64,000 bases of DNA from Mucilaginibacter boryungensis (GCF_015221995.1 NZ_JADFFM010000002.1:62001-126000); one strand, 5' to 3'. Counted from the stretch's first letter, positions 1-10,309 are shown. Made by a program: numbers and translations. The notes: a model not told the origin generated them from the sequence alone.

Positions 1-366
1 TCTTTTAACAATAACAAAGGCCCTGCAACCACTTTTACGCCGGTAAACATGTTTGATATTAAACTGAATGCAGGCGGCGAATTAAACACCATGATCCCGG
101 CATCGCACAATACAGTGCTGCTGGTGGTTGAAGGCGCTATTGAAGTGAACGGGGAAACTGCCGCATTGCACAGCCTGGTACTATTTAAAAACGATGGCGA
201 AGAGATCAGCATAAAAGCATCTGAAAAAAGCGTGCTATTATTACTAAGCGGTGAACCGATAAATGAACCTATTGCCCAATATGGTCCATTTGTAATGAAC
301 ACCAACCGCGAATTACAGGAAGCGTTTGAGGAGTTTCAATCAGGAAAGTTTGGTACGTTGGAATAA
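1..366 (+). CDS. Pirin family protein, C-terminal part (5' end outside window)
   Basis: The reading frame is open from base 1 with no start codon needed, so this is the 3' part of a gene that begins upstream; the ATG at 49 is internal. About 122 residues are visible. The end has the pirin C-terminal pattern: a cupin-like strand segment, then a GEPINEPIAQYGPFVMNT stretch and a helix ending EEFQSGKFGTLE, which is typical of pirin/YhaK-type proteins. Pirins are iron-binding cupins; some are quercetinases or redox-sensing cofactors, and the role cannot be told here. The metal-binding N-terminal cupin is outside the window. Confidence 0.85.
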   Translation, partial: SFNNNKGPATTFTPVNMFDIKLNAGGELNTMIPASHNTVLLVVEGAIEVNGETAALHSLVLFKNDGEEISIKASEKSVLLLLSGEPINEPIAQYGPFVMNTNRELQEAFEEFQSGKFGTLE

Positions 367-422
367 AATATTTGTAAGGCTTAATGCACATGAGCGACAA
401 AGCCCATAAACAAATATATTTT

Positions 423-1007
423 ATGAAAAAGCACCTATTTACTTTACTTTTTATTTTCGGCGTAGCATTAACATCTGCATTTGCCCAAACAGGTTTACCT
501 GCAGGGACTACTGCCCCTGTATTTACCGCTAAAGACAATGCGGGCAAAACCGTCGACTTGAAAACACTGCTGAAAAAATACAATTCAGTTGTGTTGATAT
601 TTTATCGCGGCGAGTGGTGCCCTTATTGCAACAAACAAATGCAGCACATGCAGGATTCCTTAAGCCTGATCACCGGGAAAAACGCTTACGTATTAGCGGT
701 TACCCCTGAGACCACCGATGCGATGGTAAAAACTGTGCAGAAAACCCATGCTTCGTTTTCATTGGTGCACGATGAAGGCTACAAGATTATGAAAGACTAC
801 AAGGTTGATTACAAAATGGACGATGCCTCAGTAGCTAAATACAAAGGTTACGGTATAGACCTGGAGAAGAATAATGGTAATACCGACCATATGCTGCCCG
901 TGCCTGCTACCTACATCATCAACAAAAGCGGCAAAATTGCTTACGCCCATTTTGATAAGGATTTCCGCAACCGGGCGCCGATAAGTGCCATATTGGCTAA
1001 AATTTAA
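423..1007 (+). CDS. Exported peroxiredoxin-like (AhpC/TSA) redoxin
   Basis: The ATG at 423 is chosen because it begins a clean signal peptide (MKK, then a hydrophobic stretch ending AFAQ); an upstream in-frame ATG at 384 would put charged residues in front of it. The mature protein has the thioredoxin-fold redoxin pattern with EWCPYC about 60 residues in, a CxxC in the peroxiredoxin-like subfamily. It probably acts in the periplasm as a thiol oxidoreductase or peroxidase. It is followed by a good intrinsic terminator at 1050. A related cytoplasmic paralogue without cysteines lies at 43987-44631. Confidence 0.85.
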   Translation: MKKHLFTLLFIFGVALTSAFAQTGLPAGTTAPVFTAKDNAGKTVDLKTLLKKYNSVVLIFYRGEWCPYCNKQMQHMQDSLSLITGKNAYVLAVTPETTDAMVKTVQKTHASFSLVHDEGYKIMKDYKVDYKMDDASVAKYKGYGIDLEKNNGNTDHMLPVPATYIINKSGKIAYAHFDKDFRNRAPISAILAKI

Positions 1008-1049
1008 TGCCTGCTTTTTAGACTCACCTGGTTTGCGCTATGCTTAACC

Positions 1050-1086
1050 ACCCTCTCTTCGCCTGCGGCGGAAAGAGGGTTTTTTA
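1050..1086 (+). terminator. Intrinsic terminator after the redoxin gene
   Basis: A stem of CCCTCT paired with AGAGGG, plus further GC pairs around a TGC loop, is followed by six T residues. It lies about 45 bases after the redoxin stop codon. Confidence 0.7.
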
Positions 1087-1269
1087 TTTGTATCCCTCAC
1101 AATGTATGTAAAAATTCGTATTATCCTCTTTTCGCGGAACGCGAAGAGAGGGTCGAAGAGTGAAACGGCGTCGGGGTGAGTTATTCTCTACTATCTTCCT
1201 ATCTTTTTTGCCATCACTCCCCCATTCATGGCAAATTCCTACAATTCCTTGCATATATTATACAATGCA

Positions 1270-1294
1270 GCAATCGTTGTTCCTGATAAATTTG
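1270..1294 (+). promoter_or_regulatory. Candidate operator plus -7 box before the CoA-transferase operon
   Basis: GCAATCGTTGT at 1270-1280 resembles a LacI-family operator core, and TAAATTTG at 1287-1294 is an exact match to the Bacteroidota -7 consensus TAnnTTTG. No good -33 TTTG is seen at the usual distance. Transcription would start near 1301, about 70 bases before the ATG at 1371. A similar core is found at 22948 and 60034. Confidence 0.45.
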
Positions 1295-1370
1295 TTAGCG
1301 ATAAATCTAATTCTGTTAAAATTTACTGTGAAACCCTGTTAGCCCCTAAAAGGCTGAACAACGATACTGC

Positions 1371-2531
1371 ATGTCTGATCTGATAACTTTAAAAGGAATA
1401 ACCTGGAACCACAGCCGTGGCTTTACACCCATGACGGCCACTGCGCAGCGCTTTAGCGAACTGAACCCCAACGTGAATATCACCTGGGAAAAGCGTTCGC
1501 TGCAGCAATTTGCCGATCTTTCTATCCAACAATTAGCCGAGCGTTACGACCTGCTGGTGATAGACCACCCCTGGGCGGGCTTTGCTGCTAAAACCGGTTC
1601 AATATTACCTTTCGATAAATACCTTTCTGCAGAATATTTAGCAGATCAGGAGCAAAATACCGTAGGCCACTCGTACGAGAGTTACAACTACGATGGCCAT
1701 CAATGGGCGTTGGCTATCGACGCTGCAACTCCGGTCGCGGCCAGCAGGCCCGATTTGCTGGAGCACCACGGCTTATCCCTTCCAAAAACTTACGATGACC
1801 TGTTAGCCATGGCGAAAAAAGGGTTGGCAGCATTCCCTGTCATCCCTATCGATTCGTTAATGACTTTCTACACCTTCTGCTGCTCGTTAGGTGAGGACCC
1901 TTGCCAGCAGGACGATACGGTGATCAGCGAAGCTACCGGTATTCAAGCCTTACAATTATACCGCGAGCTGGCTAAACACATCGACCCCGCTTGTTTTAAC
2001 CGCAATCCAATTCAAACGTACGAGGCCATGACTTTGGGTGATGATATTGCTTACTGTCCGTTTGCTTACGGTTATTCTAATTACTCACGCAATGGTTACG
2101 CCCGCAAGCTGCTGCATTTTCATGATATGGTGACGCTGGATGGTAAAACCAACCTGCGCAGTTCGTTAGGTGGTACGGGTTTGGCGGTTTCAGTCAATTG
2201 CCAGCATGTAGATATCGCCATGCGCTATGCCAAATTTGTGGCCTCGCCCGCTTGCCAGGCTGGTTTATATACCGATAATGGCGGTCAGCCGGGACATTTA
2301 AGTGCGTGGACTGATGAGCATACTAACGCCATCACTCATAACTATTTTGCTAATACACTGCCTGCCCTGCAACGGGCCTACCTGCGCCCACGTTACTTTG
2401 GGCACATGTTTTTCCAGGACCACGCAGGCGATGTGGTGCGCGATTATTTAATGCAAGGCGGCGATGAGCGAGCAGTATTACGCCAACTGGACGATCTATA
2501 CCTGCAATCAAAACAAAAAGTACAGGCATGA
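1371..2531 (+). CDS. Solute-binding protein family 1-like protein without signal peptide
   Basis: The 386-residue product looks like an extracellular solute-binding protein of ABC sugar importers (SBP_bac_1): an N-terminal beta-alpha lobe with FSELNPNVNITWE, a DLLVIDHPWAG segment, and a C-terminal half with SLGGTGLAVS. There is no signal peptide or lipobox, and a TAA stop lies in frame about 24 bases upstream, so an exported form cannot come from an earlier start. No MalF/MalG-type permease is nearby. Its stop overlaps the next start (ATGA), so it is probably made together with the CoA-transferases. I infer a cytosolic role, perhaps ligand or intermediate binding; the substrate is unknown. 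Confidence 0.75.
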   Translation: MSDLITLKGITWNHSRGFTPMTATAQRFSELNPNVNITWEKRSLQQFADLSIQQLAERYDLLVIDHPWAGFAAKTGSILPFDKYLSAEYLADQEQNTVGHSYESYNYDGHQWALAIDAATPVAASRPDLLEHHGLSLPKTYDDLLAMAKKGLAAFPVIPIDSLMTFYTFCCSLGEDPCQQDDTVISEATGIQALQLYRELAKHIDPACFNRNPIQTYEAMTLGDDIAYCPFAYGYSNYSRNGYARKLLHFHDMVTLDGKTNLRSSLGGTGLAVSVNCQHVDIAMRYAKFVASPACQAGLYTDNGGQPGHLSAWTDEHTNAITHNYFANTLPALQRAYLRPRYFGHMFFQDHAGDVVRDYLMQGGDERAVLRQLDDLYLQSKQKVQA

Positions 2532-3676
2532 TGAAACCGCTGGAAGGATTGCTGGTACTGGAATTTAGCCAGTTTATGGCCGCCCCTACTGCAGGCCTGC
2601 GCCTGGCCGACCTTGGCGCGCGGGTAATTAAAATAGAACGCCCCGTTAAGGGTGAAGCAGGCCGGCAAATTGCTATCCGCAATATTTTTGTCGATGGCAG
2701 CAGTTTGGTTTTTCATACCATTAACCGCAACAAAGAATCGTACGCGGCTGATCTGAAGGATCCTGAAGATTTGGAGCGCGTTAAAAAACTGATCCGACAG
2801 GCCGATGTTGTCACCCATAATTTTCGTCCGGGAGTAATGGAGAAAATCGGGCTGGATTATAATTCCGTTAAAGCTATTAACCCGCGCATTGTGTATGGAG
2901 TGGTTACTGGCTATGGCAATAAAGGGCCATGGGCATTGCGCCCGGGTCAGGACTTACTGATCCAATCCCTGTCAGGCTTAGCCTACTTATCTGATACTAA
3001 TGACGCCGGGCCTGTTCCTTTCGGACTGGCTACTGCCGATATGATCTGCGGGGCGCACTTTGTACAGGGCATTTTAGCGGCACTAATCAAGCGCGCAAAA
3101 ACCAATAAAGGCGTGCTGGTTGAGGTTAGCCTGCTGGAATCGACCTTAGACCTGCAATTTGAGGTTATTACCACTTATTTAAACGACGGCGGTAAACTGC
3201 CTCAACGCAGTAACGTAAAAAGCAACGGTCACCCCTATTTGAGTGCGCCGTATGGCATTTATCAAACAAAAGATAATTACCTGTCGCTGGCTATGGGCGA
3301 TCTGCATAAAATTGGCGAGGCTATTGGTGTGGATTTATCCGGTTATACGGAAAAATCGACCTGGTTTGATAACCGCGATGAAATTATGACGAAGCTTGCC
3401 GAAAACATCAAACATAAAACTACCGCCGAATGGCTGGAGATATTAGAGAACGCGGGTATCTGGTGTTCGGAAGTAATGACTTACGAACAAACCCTACAAC
3501 ACGAAGGCGTTAAAATATTAGGTATGCAGCAACAGGTTACCCTGCCCGACGGCGGCAGCCTAAACACTACCCGCTGTCCTATCCGTGTTAACGGGGAAAG
3601 ATTATATAGCGATGTAGCCGCCCCGCGCCCCGGCGCGCAAACTGAAACCATTAACTATCAATTTAACCTGCTATGA
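2528..3676 (+). CDS. CaiB/BaiF family III CoA-transferase (first of two)
   Basis: Family III CoA-transferases move CoA between carboxylic acids in the cytosol. Typical motifs are present: [11 protein letters not shown] near the start, [14 protein letters not shown] (about residues 26-39), HNFRPGVME (97-105), and [12 protein letters not shown] with D142 as the expected catalytic aspartate. The length (382) is normal. The start overlaps the stop of the previous gene by four bases, and the next gene starts inside its own stop. The adjacent ATG at 2531 is an equally possible start. It is clearly a tandem duplicate of the next gene. Donor and acceptor acids cannot be read from sequence. Confidence 0.9.
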   Translation: MMKPLEGLLVLEFSQFMAAPTAGLRLADLGARVIKIERPVKGEAGRQIAIRNIFVDGSSLVFHTINRNKESYAADLKDPEDLERVKKLIRQADVVTHNFRPGVMEKIGLDYNSVKAINPRIVYGVVTGYGNKGPWALRPGQDLLIQSLSGLAYLSDTNDAGPVPFGLATADMICGAHFVQGILAALIKRAKTNKGVLVEVSLLESTLDLQFEVITTYLNDGGKLPQRSNVKSNGHPYLSAPYGIYQTKDNYLSLAMGDLHKIGEAIGVDLSGYTEKSTWFDNRDEIMTKLAENIKHKTTAEWLEILENAGIWCSEVMTYEQTLQHEGVKILGMQQQVTLPDGGSLNTTRCPIRVNGERLYSDVAAPRPGAQTETINYQFNLL

Positions 3677-4809
3677 AACCCTTAGAAGATTATTTGGTGG
3701 TCGATTTTAGCCAGTTCCTTTCGGGGCCGTCAGCAAGTTTAAAATTGGCTGATCTGGGCGCGCGGGTGATAAAAATAGAGAAGCCCGGTACAGGCGATAT
3801 TTGCCGTCACCTATATACGTCAAACGTTATTCTAAATGGTGAATCGTCGGTTTTCCATGCCATTAACCGCAATAAAGAAAGTTTTGCGGCAGATATAAAA
3901 GATGAAGCTGATAAAAAACTAATCTGGGAATTGGTTAAGAAAGCCGATGTGGTGATGCACAATTTCCGCCCAGGCGTTATGGAACGCTTGGGCTTTGATT
4001 ATGCCAGCGTGAAAACGGTTAATCCATCGGTGGTTTATGGCGAAATATCCGGCTATGGTAATGACGGGCCATGGAAGGATAAGCCCGGGCAGGACTTATT
4101 ACTACAATCATTAAGCGGCTTAACCTGGTTGAGCGGCAATGCGGGCGGACCAACACCAATGGGACTTTCAATTGTAGATATGCTGGCTGGTAACCACCTG
4201 GCACAAGGAATACTGGCTTGCCTGCTGCGTAAAACCATTAGTGGCGAAGGTGCTTTGGTGCAGGTAAGCATGTTGGAATCGGCGCTGGATTTCCAATTCG
4301 AGGCCATCACCACCTATTATTATGATGGCAAACTGCCCGAGCGTTCTGAAAAGAACAACGCCCATGCTTATTTAGGCGCACCTTACGGCATCTACCAAAC
4401 CGCAAATGGCTTTATGGCTTTGGCCATGGGCTCTATTCCGCAACTGGGAACACTGTTAAGCTGCGATGCACTGTTAGCCTATGCTGATGCTGGTCAGGCT
4501 TTCCACCAGCGCGATGAGATAAAAGCCATACTGGCCGTACACCTGCAAACCAATACTACCGAGCACTGGCTGAAGATATTACAGGCCGCCGATATTTGGT
4601 GCGCTGAGGTAATGAACTGGGATACCCTAATGCAGCACGAAGGCTTCAAAGTGCTGGATATGATACAGGAAGTGGAAATGAACGATGGTTTTAAATACCG
4701 TACTACCCGCAGCCCTATACGCATGGATGGCGAATTATTTAAATCCACCAAAGGGTCGCCAAAATTGGGGCAGGATAATGCAAACATCATAACCAAATTA
4801 AACAAATGA
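3673..4809 (+). CDS. CaiB/BaiF family III CoA-transferase (second of two)
   Basis: The 378-residue product aligns along its whole length with the preceding CoA-transferase ([38 protein letters not shown] with D141 as catalytic candidate). Both copies keep the aspartate, so both may be active, either as a heterodimer (these enzymes form interlocked dimers) or as two enzymes with different acids. Starts and stops overlap by four bases with both neighbours. The two signal-less solute-binding-like proteins flank the pair symmetrically. Confidence 0.9.
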   Translation: MKPLEDYLVVDFSQFLSGPSASLKLADLGARVIKIEKPGTGDICRHLYTSNVILNGESSVFHAINRNKESFAADIKDEADKKLIWELVKKADVVMHNFRPGVMERLGFDYASVKTVNPSVVYGEISGYGNDGPWKDKPGQDLLLQSLSGLTWLSGNAGGPTPMGLSIVDMLAGNHLAQGILACLLRKTISGEGALVQVSMLESALDFQFEAITTYYYDGKLPERSEKNNAHAYLGAPYGIYQTANGFMALAMGSIPQLGTLLSCDALLAYADAGQAFHQRDEIKAILAVHLQTNTTEHWLKILQAADIWCAEVMNWDTLMQHEGFKVLDMIQEVEMNDGFKYRTTRSPIRMDGELFKSTKGSPKLGQDNANIITKLNK

Positions 4810-6059
4810 GCGCAGATACCATCAGGATAGCCGTACGCAAATTCGGGCCGTTTGAAACCGCCCTGCACAAACTGTGGGACGAATATTGTGACCACTCGGG
4901 CTGTAAGCTGAAAGCGGAAATGGTACCGATGGACCTGGATGACCTGCACAGCGCCATTATTGAAAAAGGTGGCCTTAAAAACGGTGATTGGGATGTAGCC
5001 CATGTTGTAACCGACTGGCTTTACGAGGCCTGGACCGCAGGCGCATTGCTTGATCTGCAACCTTATATCGCCCAAAACCCGCCTGATGATTTCCCTTACG
5101 GTTGGAGTAGCTCGCTTTTGGGCATGCAGCAATTTGGCGATGCCGTAGCTGGTCTGCCTTTTCACGATGGCCCTGAATGCCTGATATACCGCCGCGACTT
5201 GTTTGAGAACAGCACTGAGATGCAAAACTATCACGAACAATACGGCAAGCCATTGCAAGCACCCCAAACCTGGGACGACTTTAAAAATATAGCCCGCTTT
5301 TTTCATCGCCCTGAAAAAAACCTGTACGGAACCGTATTTGCTGGTCTGCCCGATGGGCATAATACCGTGTTCGATTTTTGCCTGCAATTATGGACGCGTG
5401 GCGGCGAATTGACCAATGAATTTGGCCAGGTAAATATCAATACCCCGGCAGCCGTTGAAGGCTTAACCTTTTATAAAAATATGCTGCGCGATCAGCAAGC
5501 AGTACACCCCGGCACTATGCAGTACGAGTCGGTGCAATCGGGCATGGCCTTTGCCCGCGGCGAGGCAGCCATGATGGTGAACTGGTTTGGTTTCGCATCC
5601 ATGTGCGAGGTAATTGACGAATCGAAAGTAAAAACCAAAGTTGATATAGCACCTATACCTTGCAGCCCGGGCAGTAAATCGGCATCACTGAACGTATACT
5701 GGACTTATACTGTTGGCAGTGGCAGCAGGCACAAGGACATTGCTTATGACTTTATCCGCTTTGCTACCACCAGCCGCAGCGATAAATTACTGACACTGGA
5801 AGGCGGTATTGGCTGCCGTATTTCTACCTGGGTTGATGGTGGGGTGAATGCTATTATCCCCTATTATTATAAGTTGGAACAATTGCACCAAAGCGCCCGG
5901 TCGTTACCGCAAAAAGCCAACTGGGCACAAATAGCTAAACTAATTGATGAAGTGGTTTTACAGGCCATCAACACCGATACGCCTGTAGAAATACTGCTGG
6001 CTGCTGGTCAGGAAAAGATAAATTTGATTGATAAACCGTCCAATGGAAATACCATATAA
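4806..6059 (+). CDS. Second solute-binding protein family 1-like protein without signal peptide
   Basis: This 417-residue protein has the SBP_bac_1 layout ([18 protein letters not shown] near the start, [12 protein letters not shown], a central [14 protein letters not shown] and [14 protein letters not shown]). As with the protein at 1371 there is no signal peptide: it starts [10 protein letters not shown] and its ATG lies within the stop of the CoA-transferase gene, leaving no room for a longer N-terminus. It is related to, but clearly diverged from, the first copy. Cytosolic location is inferred. The next gene starts inside its 3' end. Confidence 0.75.
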   Translation: MSADTIRIAVRKFGPFETALHKLWDEYCDHSGCKLKAEMVPMDLDDLHSAIIEKGGLKNGDWDVAHVVTDWLYEAWTAGALLDLQPYIAQNPPDDFPYGWSSSLLGMQQFGDAVAGLPFHDGPECLIYRRDLFENSTEMQNYHEQYGKPLQAPQTWDDFKNIARFFHRPEKNLYGTVFAGLPDGHNTVFDFCLQLWTRGGELTNEFGQVNINTPAAVEGLTFYKNMLRDQQAVHPGTMQYESVQSGMAFARGEAAMMVNWFGFASMCEVIDESKVKTKVDIAPIPCSPGSKSASLNVYWTYTVGSGSRHKDIAYDFIRFATTSRSDKLLTLEGGIGCRISTWVDGGVNAIIPYYYKLEQLHQSARSLPQKANWAQIAKLIDEVVLQAINTDTPVEILLAAGQEKINLIDKPSNGNTI

Positions 6060-7119
6060 ACCCATATTACCCACTAACCCATTGCCCATAATTATTATTG
6101 GCGCGGGCGGTATTGTGGGTGACGCACATTTACCGGCTTACAAAAAGGCAGGATTCAACGTTTTTGGCATTACCAACCGCACCCGATCGCGCGCTGAAAA
6201 ACTAGCGGCGGAATGGGATATTCCGAATGTATACGATACGGTTGACGAAGCGGTAGCCAACGCCCCGGCCAACGCCGTTTACGATATTACTATTATGCCC
6301 GAGCAGTTTGTAGAAACCCTGAACAAACTGCCCGACGGTGCCGGTGTACTGATACAAAAACCTATGGGCGATTACTTTTGGCAGAGCAAAGAGATACTGG
6401 AAGTGTGCCGCAAAAAGAACCTGGCGGCAGCCATTAACTGCCAGCTGCGCTTCGCCCCTTTTGTGAGCGCCGCGCGGTACTTAATTGAAAAAGGCTTAAT
6501 TGGCGACCTGTACGATATGGAAGTGCGGGTAACGCTGCAAACACCATGGGAACTGTTTCCGCACGTGATTATTCATCCGCGGTTAGAGATACAATATCAC
6601 AGCATCCATTATATTGATCTGATGCGGTCGTTCCTGGGCGACCCGCGCACGGTAATGGCCAAAACGCTGAAACATCCGACAAAAACGCTGTCATCATCGC
6701 GCAGTACGATATTGTTTGATTACGGCGATACCATGCACGCGGTGATCAATACAAATCACGATCATGCGTTCGGTCCGCATAATCAGGAAAGCTTTATTAA
6801 GTGGGAAGGCACCAAAGGCGCGATAAAAGCCCGCATGGGCTTGCTAATGGATTATCCGCATGGTGTACCAGATAAGTTTGAATATTGTATCTTGGAGGAA
6901 GGAAAGGCGCCGGAGTGGACAGAAGTTAAACTGGAAGGGTCGTGGTTCCCCGATGCATTCATCGGCACTATGGGCAGCCTGATGCGATATAAGAATGGCG
7001 AAACAAATGTATTGCCTACCAGTGTAGAAGATGTAATAAAAACGATGGCGGTGGTGGAAAGTGCCTACATCAGCAGTGATAATGGCGGTGTGGTGGTAGC
7101 GGAAAGGTTTGGTGGGTAG
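6043..7119 (+). CDS. Gfo/Idh/MocA family NAD(P)-dependent oxidoreductase
   Basis: The N-terminus holds a Rossmann fold with the [21 protein letters not shown] dinucleotide-binding pattern, followed by [13 protein letters not shown] and, further on, the IQKPMG motif with the family's usual lysine. The ATG at 6043 is chosen; a TTG at 6028 would add five residues. It overlaps the end of the preceding gene by 17 bases, so it belongs to the same operon. Members oxidise sugars, inositols or sugar lactones. In this context it is a candidate for oxidising an aldose or branched sugar, as ApsD-type enzymes do with D-apiose; that is an inference. Confidence 0.9.
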   Translation: MEIPYKPILPTNPLPIIIIGAGGIVGDAHLPAYKKAGFNVFGITNRTRSRAEKLAAEWDIPNVYDTVDEAVANAPANAVYDITIMPEQFVETLNKLPDGAGVLIQKPMGDYFWQSKEILEVCRKKNLAAAINCQLRFAPFVSAARYLIEKGLIGDLYDMEVRVTLQTPWELFPHVIIHPRLEIQYHSIHYIDLMRSFLGDPRTVMAKTLKHPTKTLSSSRSTILFDYGDTMHAVINTNHDHAFGPHNQESFIKWEGTKGAIKARMGLLMDYPHGVPDKFEYCILEEGKAPEWTEVKLEGSWFPDAFIGTMGSLMRYKNGETNVLPTSVEDVIKTMAVVESAYISSDNGGVVVAERFGG

Positions 7120-7128
7120 ACCCCACCG

Positions 7129-7241
7129 CAGTCGCTTGGCTCCAGCCAAGTGACAACTATCAACCGGCCTCTGGCCGGAGTTATTTAATCACAACGGCCG
7201 GAGGCCGAAAAATAATGCTCACTCGGCTGGAGCCGGGTGAG
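7129..7241. repeat. Nested palindromic repeat, family A copy 1
   Basis: Two stacked hairpins: CTTGGCTCCAGCCAAG and CGGCCTCTGGCCG facing CGGCCGGAGGCCG, with an outer arm CTCGGCTGGAGCCG. The same element, with compensating base changes, is present at 16160-16270. It lies between the oxidoreductase and the MaoC gene. Confidence 0.8.
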
Positions 7242-7301
7242 TGCGGTGAGGGATTATTTGGGGTAAAACAATTATGCAATAACACAATACAACCATATAC
7301 C

Positions 7302-7748
7302 ATGTACTTTAAATCGACATTTTTTGAAGATTATACCCTGGGTGATAAGCGCGTGACCTTTGGGCGCACCATTACCGAAACCGACTTTGTGGTGCATGCC
7401 GGCCATACCGGCGATTTTTTCCCGCACCACATGGATGCCGAGTGGTGCAAAACGCAACCGTTTAAACAACGTATTGCGCATGGCACTATGATCTTCAGTA
7501 TTGGTATCGGCCTGACAGCATCTGAAATAAACCCTGAGGCTTTCAGCAAAGGCTATGATAAACTGCGCTTTGTAAAACCGGTTTTTATTGGCGATACCAT
7601 CCACTCAGAAATTACGATATCAGAAAAAGCCGACGCTAAAAAGCCCGAATACGGCACCGTGACAGAACATGTGGAGATCATTAATCAGCACGGCGAAGTG
7701 GTGGTAGTGTGCGACCATTTATTACTTGCAAAAAAGAAAACAACCTAA
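7302..7748 (+). CDS. MaoC-like hot-dog dehydratase
   Basis: A hot-dog fold protein of about 148 residues: [21 protein letters not shown] at the start, then the hydratase 2 motif region [12 protein letters not shown] and [14 protein letters not shown]. MaoC proteins hydrate or dehydrate acyl-CoA thioesters, which fits the CoA-transferases upstream. The ATG at 7302 is chosen because the family's usual N-terminus begins there; the open frame before it runs back into the palindromic repeat. The MFS gene follows after four bases. Confidence 0.9.
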   Translation: MYFKSTFFEDYTLGDKRVTFGRTITETDFVVHAGHTGDFFPHHMDAEWCKTQPFKQRIAHGTMIFSIGIGLTASEINPEAFSKGYDKLRFVKPVFIGDTIHSEITISEKADAKKPEYGTVTEHVEIINQHGEVVVVCDHLLLAKKKTT

Positions 7749-7752
7749 CATT

Positions 7753-9057
7753 ATGGCCAACATCAGCAACCCGGCGGATACCGCCGTCATCGACGAGTCG
7801 CAACTGAAAGGAAAGAATTTAACGCTGCCTTTTATTTTGGTGATCAGTCTGTTCTTTTTATGGGGCATGGCCCACAATTTAGATTCGGTACTTATTCCGC
7901 ACCTAAAAAAAGCCTGCAACCTTAACAATGTGCAATCCAGCTATATAGATATGGCTGTGTTTTTTGCCTACTTTGTAATGGCTATCCCTGCGGGGATGAT
8001 GCTGAAAAAGTTCGGTTACAAAAACAGTATTATTATTGGCCTCGTGCTATTCGCCTGCGGGGCATTTCTATTCGTTCCTGCTGCTAATACGCTTACTTAC
8101 GGACTGTTTATTTGCGGACTGTTTATTTTAGGTTGCGGACTGGCTACTTTAGAAACTGCTGCCAATCCCTACGCCGCTATCTTAGGCGACCCGGCTAAAT
8201 CGACTTTCCGATTGAACCTTGCAGCATCTTTTAATGGTTTAGCGGCCATGGTTGCCCCCTATATTGGCAAAACATTTATCCTGTCGGGTAAAGAATATAC
8301 TAAAGATCAACTGGCAGCTATGCCAGCGGCCACTAAAGCCAGCTATTTTATGCAGGAAGCATCGGCGGTAAAAATGCCATACATAGTTTTGGCGTGTATC
8401 CTAATTGCCGTGGCTATCCTGTTTTTCTTCAGCTACCTGCCTGAAATTAAGAATGTATCAAAAGAAGAAACTACCGGCGGTAAGTTTTTTGGCGCGTTAA
8501 GGCACCGTCACTTATCGTGGAGTGTGGTTGCGCAATTCTTTTACGTTGGCGCGCAGGTATGCGTAACCAGCTTCTTTATCCGCGAAGCCAAACAAGGCGC
8601 CGGTTTGGATGAAAAAAGCGCTGCCGATTACCTGATCCTGTACGGCTTTTTATTTACTGTCGGCAGGTTTGTAGGCACGTTCTTTTTAAGGTTTATCGCA
8701 TCGCATAAGTTGCTGTCTTTGTATGCTGTTATCTCCATATTGTTAAGTCTGGTAGCCATTTTTGGCAGCGGGCTATACGTAGTTTATTGTCTTGGCGCTA
8801 TTGGCTTTTTTATGTCTATTATGTTCCCAACCATATTTGGCTTAGGTATTGATGGCATTGGCGATGACACCAAGCCTGGTTCATCGTGGTTGGTGATGTC
8901 CATCGTTGGCGGCGCTATCCTGCCGTTTATTATGGCGCGTATTATCGATGCCAATAACGACCATGTACAGAGCGGTTATGTGATCCCGTTGATCTGTTTT
9001 GTGGTGGTACTGTACTTTGGGATGAGCGGTTACAAGATCAAAAAACAGTTGGCCTAA
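7753..9057 (+). CDS. MFS sugar transporter, L-fucose permease (FucP) type
   Basis: A 12-helix major facilitator of about 434 residues. The first helix carries FFLWGMAHNLDSVLIPHLKK, typical of FucP/GluP-type proton symporters of Bacteroidota, and PTIFGLGIDGIGDDTK lies in the second half. The ATG at 7753 gives the normal N-terminus. It probably brings the free sugar, or an acid derived from it, across the inner membrane. It lies within the operon between MaoC and the RuBisCO-like gene (two bases to the next start). Confidence 0.88.
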   Translation: MANISNPADTAVIDESQLKGKNLTLPFILVISLFFLWGMAHNLDSVLIPHLKKACNLNNVQSSYIDMAVFFAYFVMAIPAGMMLKKFGYKNSIIIGLVLFACGAFLFVPAANTLTYGLFICGLFILGCGLATLETAANPYAAILGDPAKSTFRLNLAASFNGLAAMVAPYIGKTFILSGKEYTKDQLAAMPAATKASYFMQEASAVKMPYIVLACILIAVAILFFFSYLPEIKNVSKEETTGGKFFGALRHRHLSWSVVAQFFYVGAQVCVTSFFIREAKQGAGLDEKSAADYLILYGFLFTVGRFVGTFFLRFIASHKLLSLYAVISILLSLVAIFGSGLYVVYCLGAIGFFMSIMFPTIFGLGIDGIGDDTKPGSSWLVMSIVGGAILPFIMARIIDANNDHVQSGYVIPLICFVVVLYFGMSGYKIKKQLA

Positions 9058-9059
9058 GC

Positions 9060-10307
9060 ATGGAGCGTATTATTGGCAAATATTATATTGAGACCCCCTA
9101 CCCGCTCGAAAAAGCAGCGGCTGTGCTGGCTGGCGAGCAATCGTCGGGGACGTTTGTGGCCGTGCCGGGCGAAACTGAGGAACTGAAGGAACGCTTTGCG
9201 GCGAGGGTTGAAAAGATTACTCCACTTGATTCTGTTGATACCCCCGCTATTCCCGGTGCATCGGCTAAACCTGGCGCTAAATATCATCGGGCCAATATCG
9301 AAGTCTCATGGTCGATAGAAAATTTTGGTTATAACCTGCCGGTGCTGGTATCTACCCTGCAAGGTAATTTGTACGAGATCACCCAGTTTACCGGGCTGAA
9401 GCTGATGGATATAGAACTGCCCGCATCCTATGGCGAGCATTTCATTGGGCCGCGATTTGGCATTACAGGTTCTAAAAAAAGCGCGGGAGTTACCGGCCGA
9501 CCCATGATCGGCACTATTATTAAACCCAGCATTGGCCTTACACCTCAAGTTACTGCCGCGCTGGTAAAAACTTTGGCCGAAGCGGGTATCGATTTTGTAA
9601 AGGATGACGAATTGCAGTCATCGGCAGCCAACTCTAAGTTTGAAGATCGGGTTGATGCAATTATGCGCGTTATTAATACCCATGCCGATAAAACAGGCAA
9701 AAAGGTAATGTATGCCTTTAACCTGAGCGGTGAGGTTGACGATATGCTGCGCCGTTACGAATATCTGGTAAAAGCTGGTGCAACCTGCGCCATGGTGAGC
9801 ATTAACAGCGTTGGCTTAAGCGGCACTAAAAAGGTGTGCGATCAGGGTCAACTGGTTATTCACGGGCATCGCAATGGCTGGGGCATGCTGAACCGCCACC
9901 CGTTGCTGGGTATTGAGTTTCCGGCTTATCAAAAATTATGGCGGTTGGCTGGTGTAGATCAACTGCATGTTAATGGCATACAAAATAAATTTTGGGAGAG
10001 TGACGACTCGGTTGTCCGCTCGATAGAGGCTTGCCTGAAACCATTGTTTACGGGTGAAACACCTTTACCGGTGGTATCATCAGGCCAGTGGGGCGGTCAG
10101 GCGTTTGAAACCTGGCAACGCACCCACACTACTGACCTGCTTTACATGGCTGGCGGCGGAATTATGGCCCATCCGGATGGGCCGACCGGCGGTGTGGTAG
10201 CCCTACAACAAGCCTGGGAAGGTGCGGTTAAGGGCTTAACACTGGCGCAAGCCACGCAGCAATACCCTGAATTTGCAAAATCTGTAGAAAAATTTGGCGG
10301 CAGGTAA
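9060..10307 (+). CDS. RuBisCO-like protein (form IV type)
   Basis: A 415-residue homologue of the RuBisCO large subunit. GTIIKPS (151-157) keeps the first active-site lysine but has S where true RuBisCO has the second. KDDE (181-184) keeps the carbamate lysine and metal acids. HGHR (268-271), a lysine in loop 6 (K310) and GGGIMAHP are also present. Such proteins act in sugar-acid catabolism or methionine salvage rather than CO2 fixation. The DUF1537 kinase gene follows after two bases. That pair is known from 3-oxo-isoapionate metabolism, where the kinase phosphorylates and the RuBisCO-like enzyme decarboxylates or cleaves (OiaK, OiaX/OiaT). The exact reaction here is inferred. Confidence 0.9.
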   Translation: MERIIGKYYIETPYPLEKAAAVLAGEQSSGTFVAVPGETEELKERFAARVEKITPLDSVDTPAIPGASAKPGAKYHRANIEVSWSIENFGYNLPVLVSTLQGNLYEITQFTGLKLMDIELPASYGEHFIGPRFGITGSKKSAGVTGRPMIGTIIKPSIGLTPQVTAALVKTLAEAGIDFVKDDELQSSAANSKFEDRVDAIMRVINTHADKTGKKVMYAFNLSGEVDDMLRRYEYLVKAGATCAMVSINSVGLSGTKKVCDQGQLVIHGHRNGWGMLNRHPLLGIEFPAYQKLWRLAGVDQLHVNGIQNKFWESDDSVVRSIEACLKPLFTGETPLPVVSSGQWGGQAFETWQRTHTTDLLYMAGGGIMAHPDGPTGGVVALQQAWEGAVKGLTLAQATQQYPEFAKSVEKFGGR

Positions 10308-10309
10308 AA

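Larger units (their letters stand above)
1008..1370. other. Intergenic region with terminator, palindrome and promoter
   Basis: No convincing gene is present. The space holds the terminator at 1050, a second palindrome around 1128-1153 (CCTCTTTTCGCG ... CGCGAAGAGAGG) followed by AGTGAAACGG-type repeat text, and, close to the next gene, a LacI-operator-like sequence and a -7 box. A 60-codon open frame at 1160-1342 looks accidental. Confidence 0.6.

Noticed and set aside
1160..1342. 60-codon open frame on the + strand before the CoA-transferase operon
   Set aside because: It starts in repeat text, has no recognisable domain, and overlaps the operator and -7 box.
4494..5387. Long 297-codon frame on the - strand
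   Set aside because: It lies antisense to the clear CoA-transferase and solute-binding genes; composition is a shadow of the codon pattern.
9060..10307. A true CO2-fixing RuBisCO
   Set aside because: The second lysine of KPK is replaced by serine, there is no small subunit or phosphoribulokinase, and the neighbours are sugar-acid catabolic genes.
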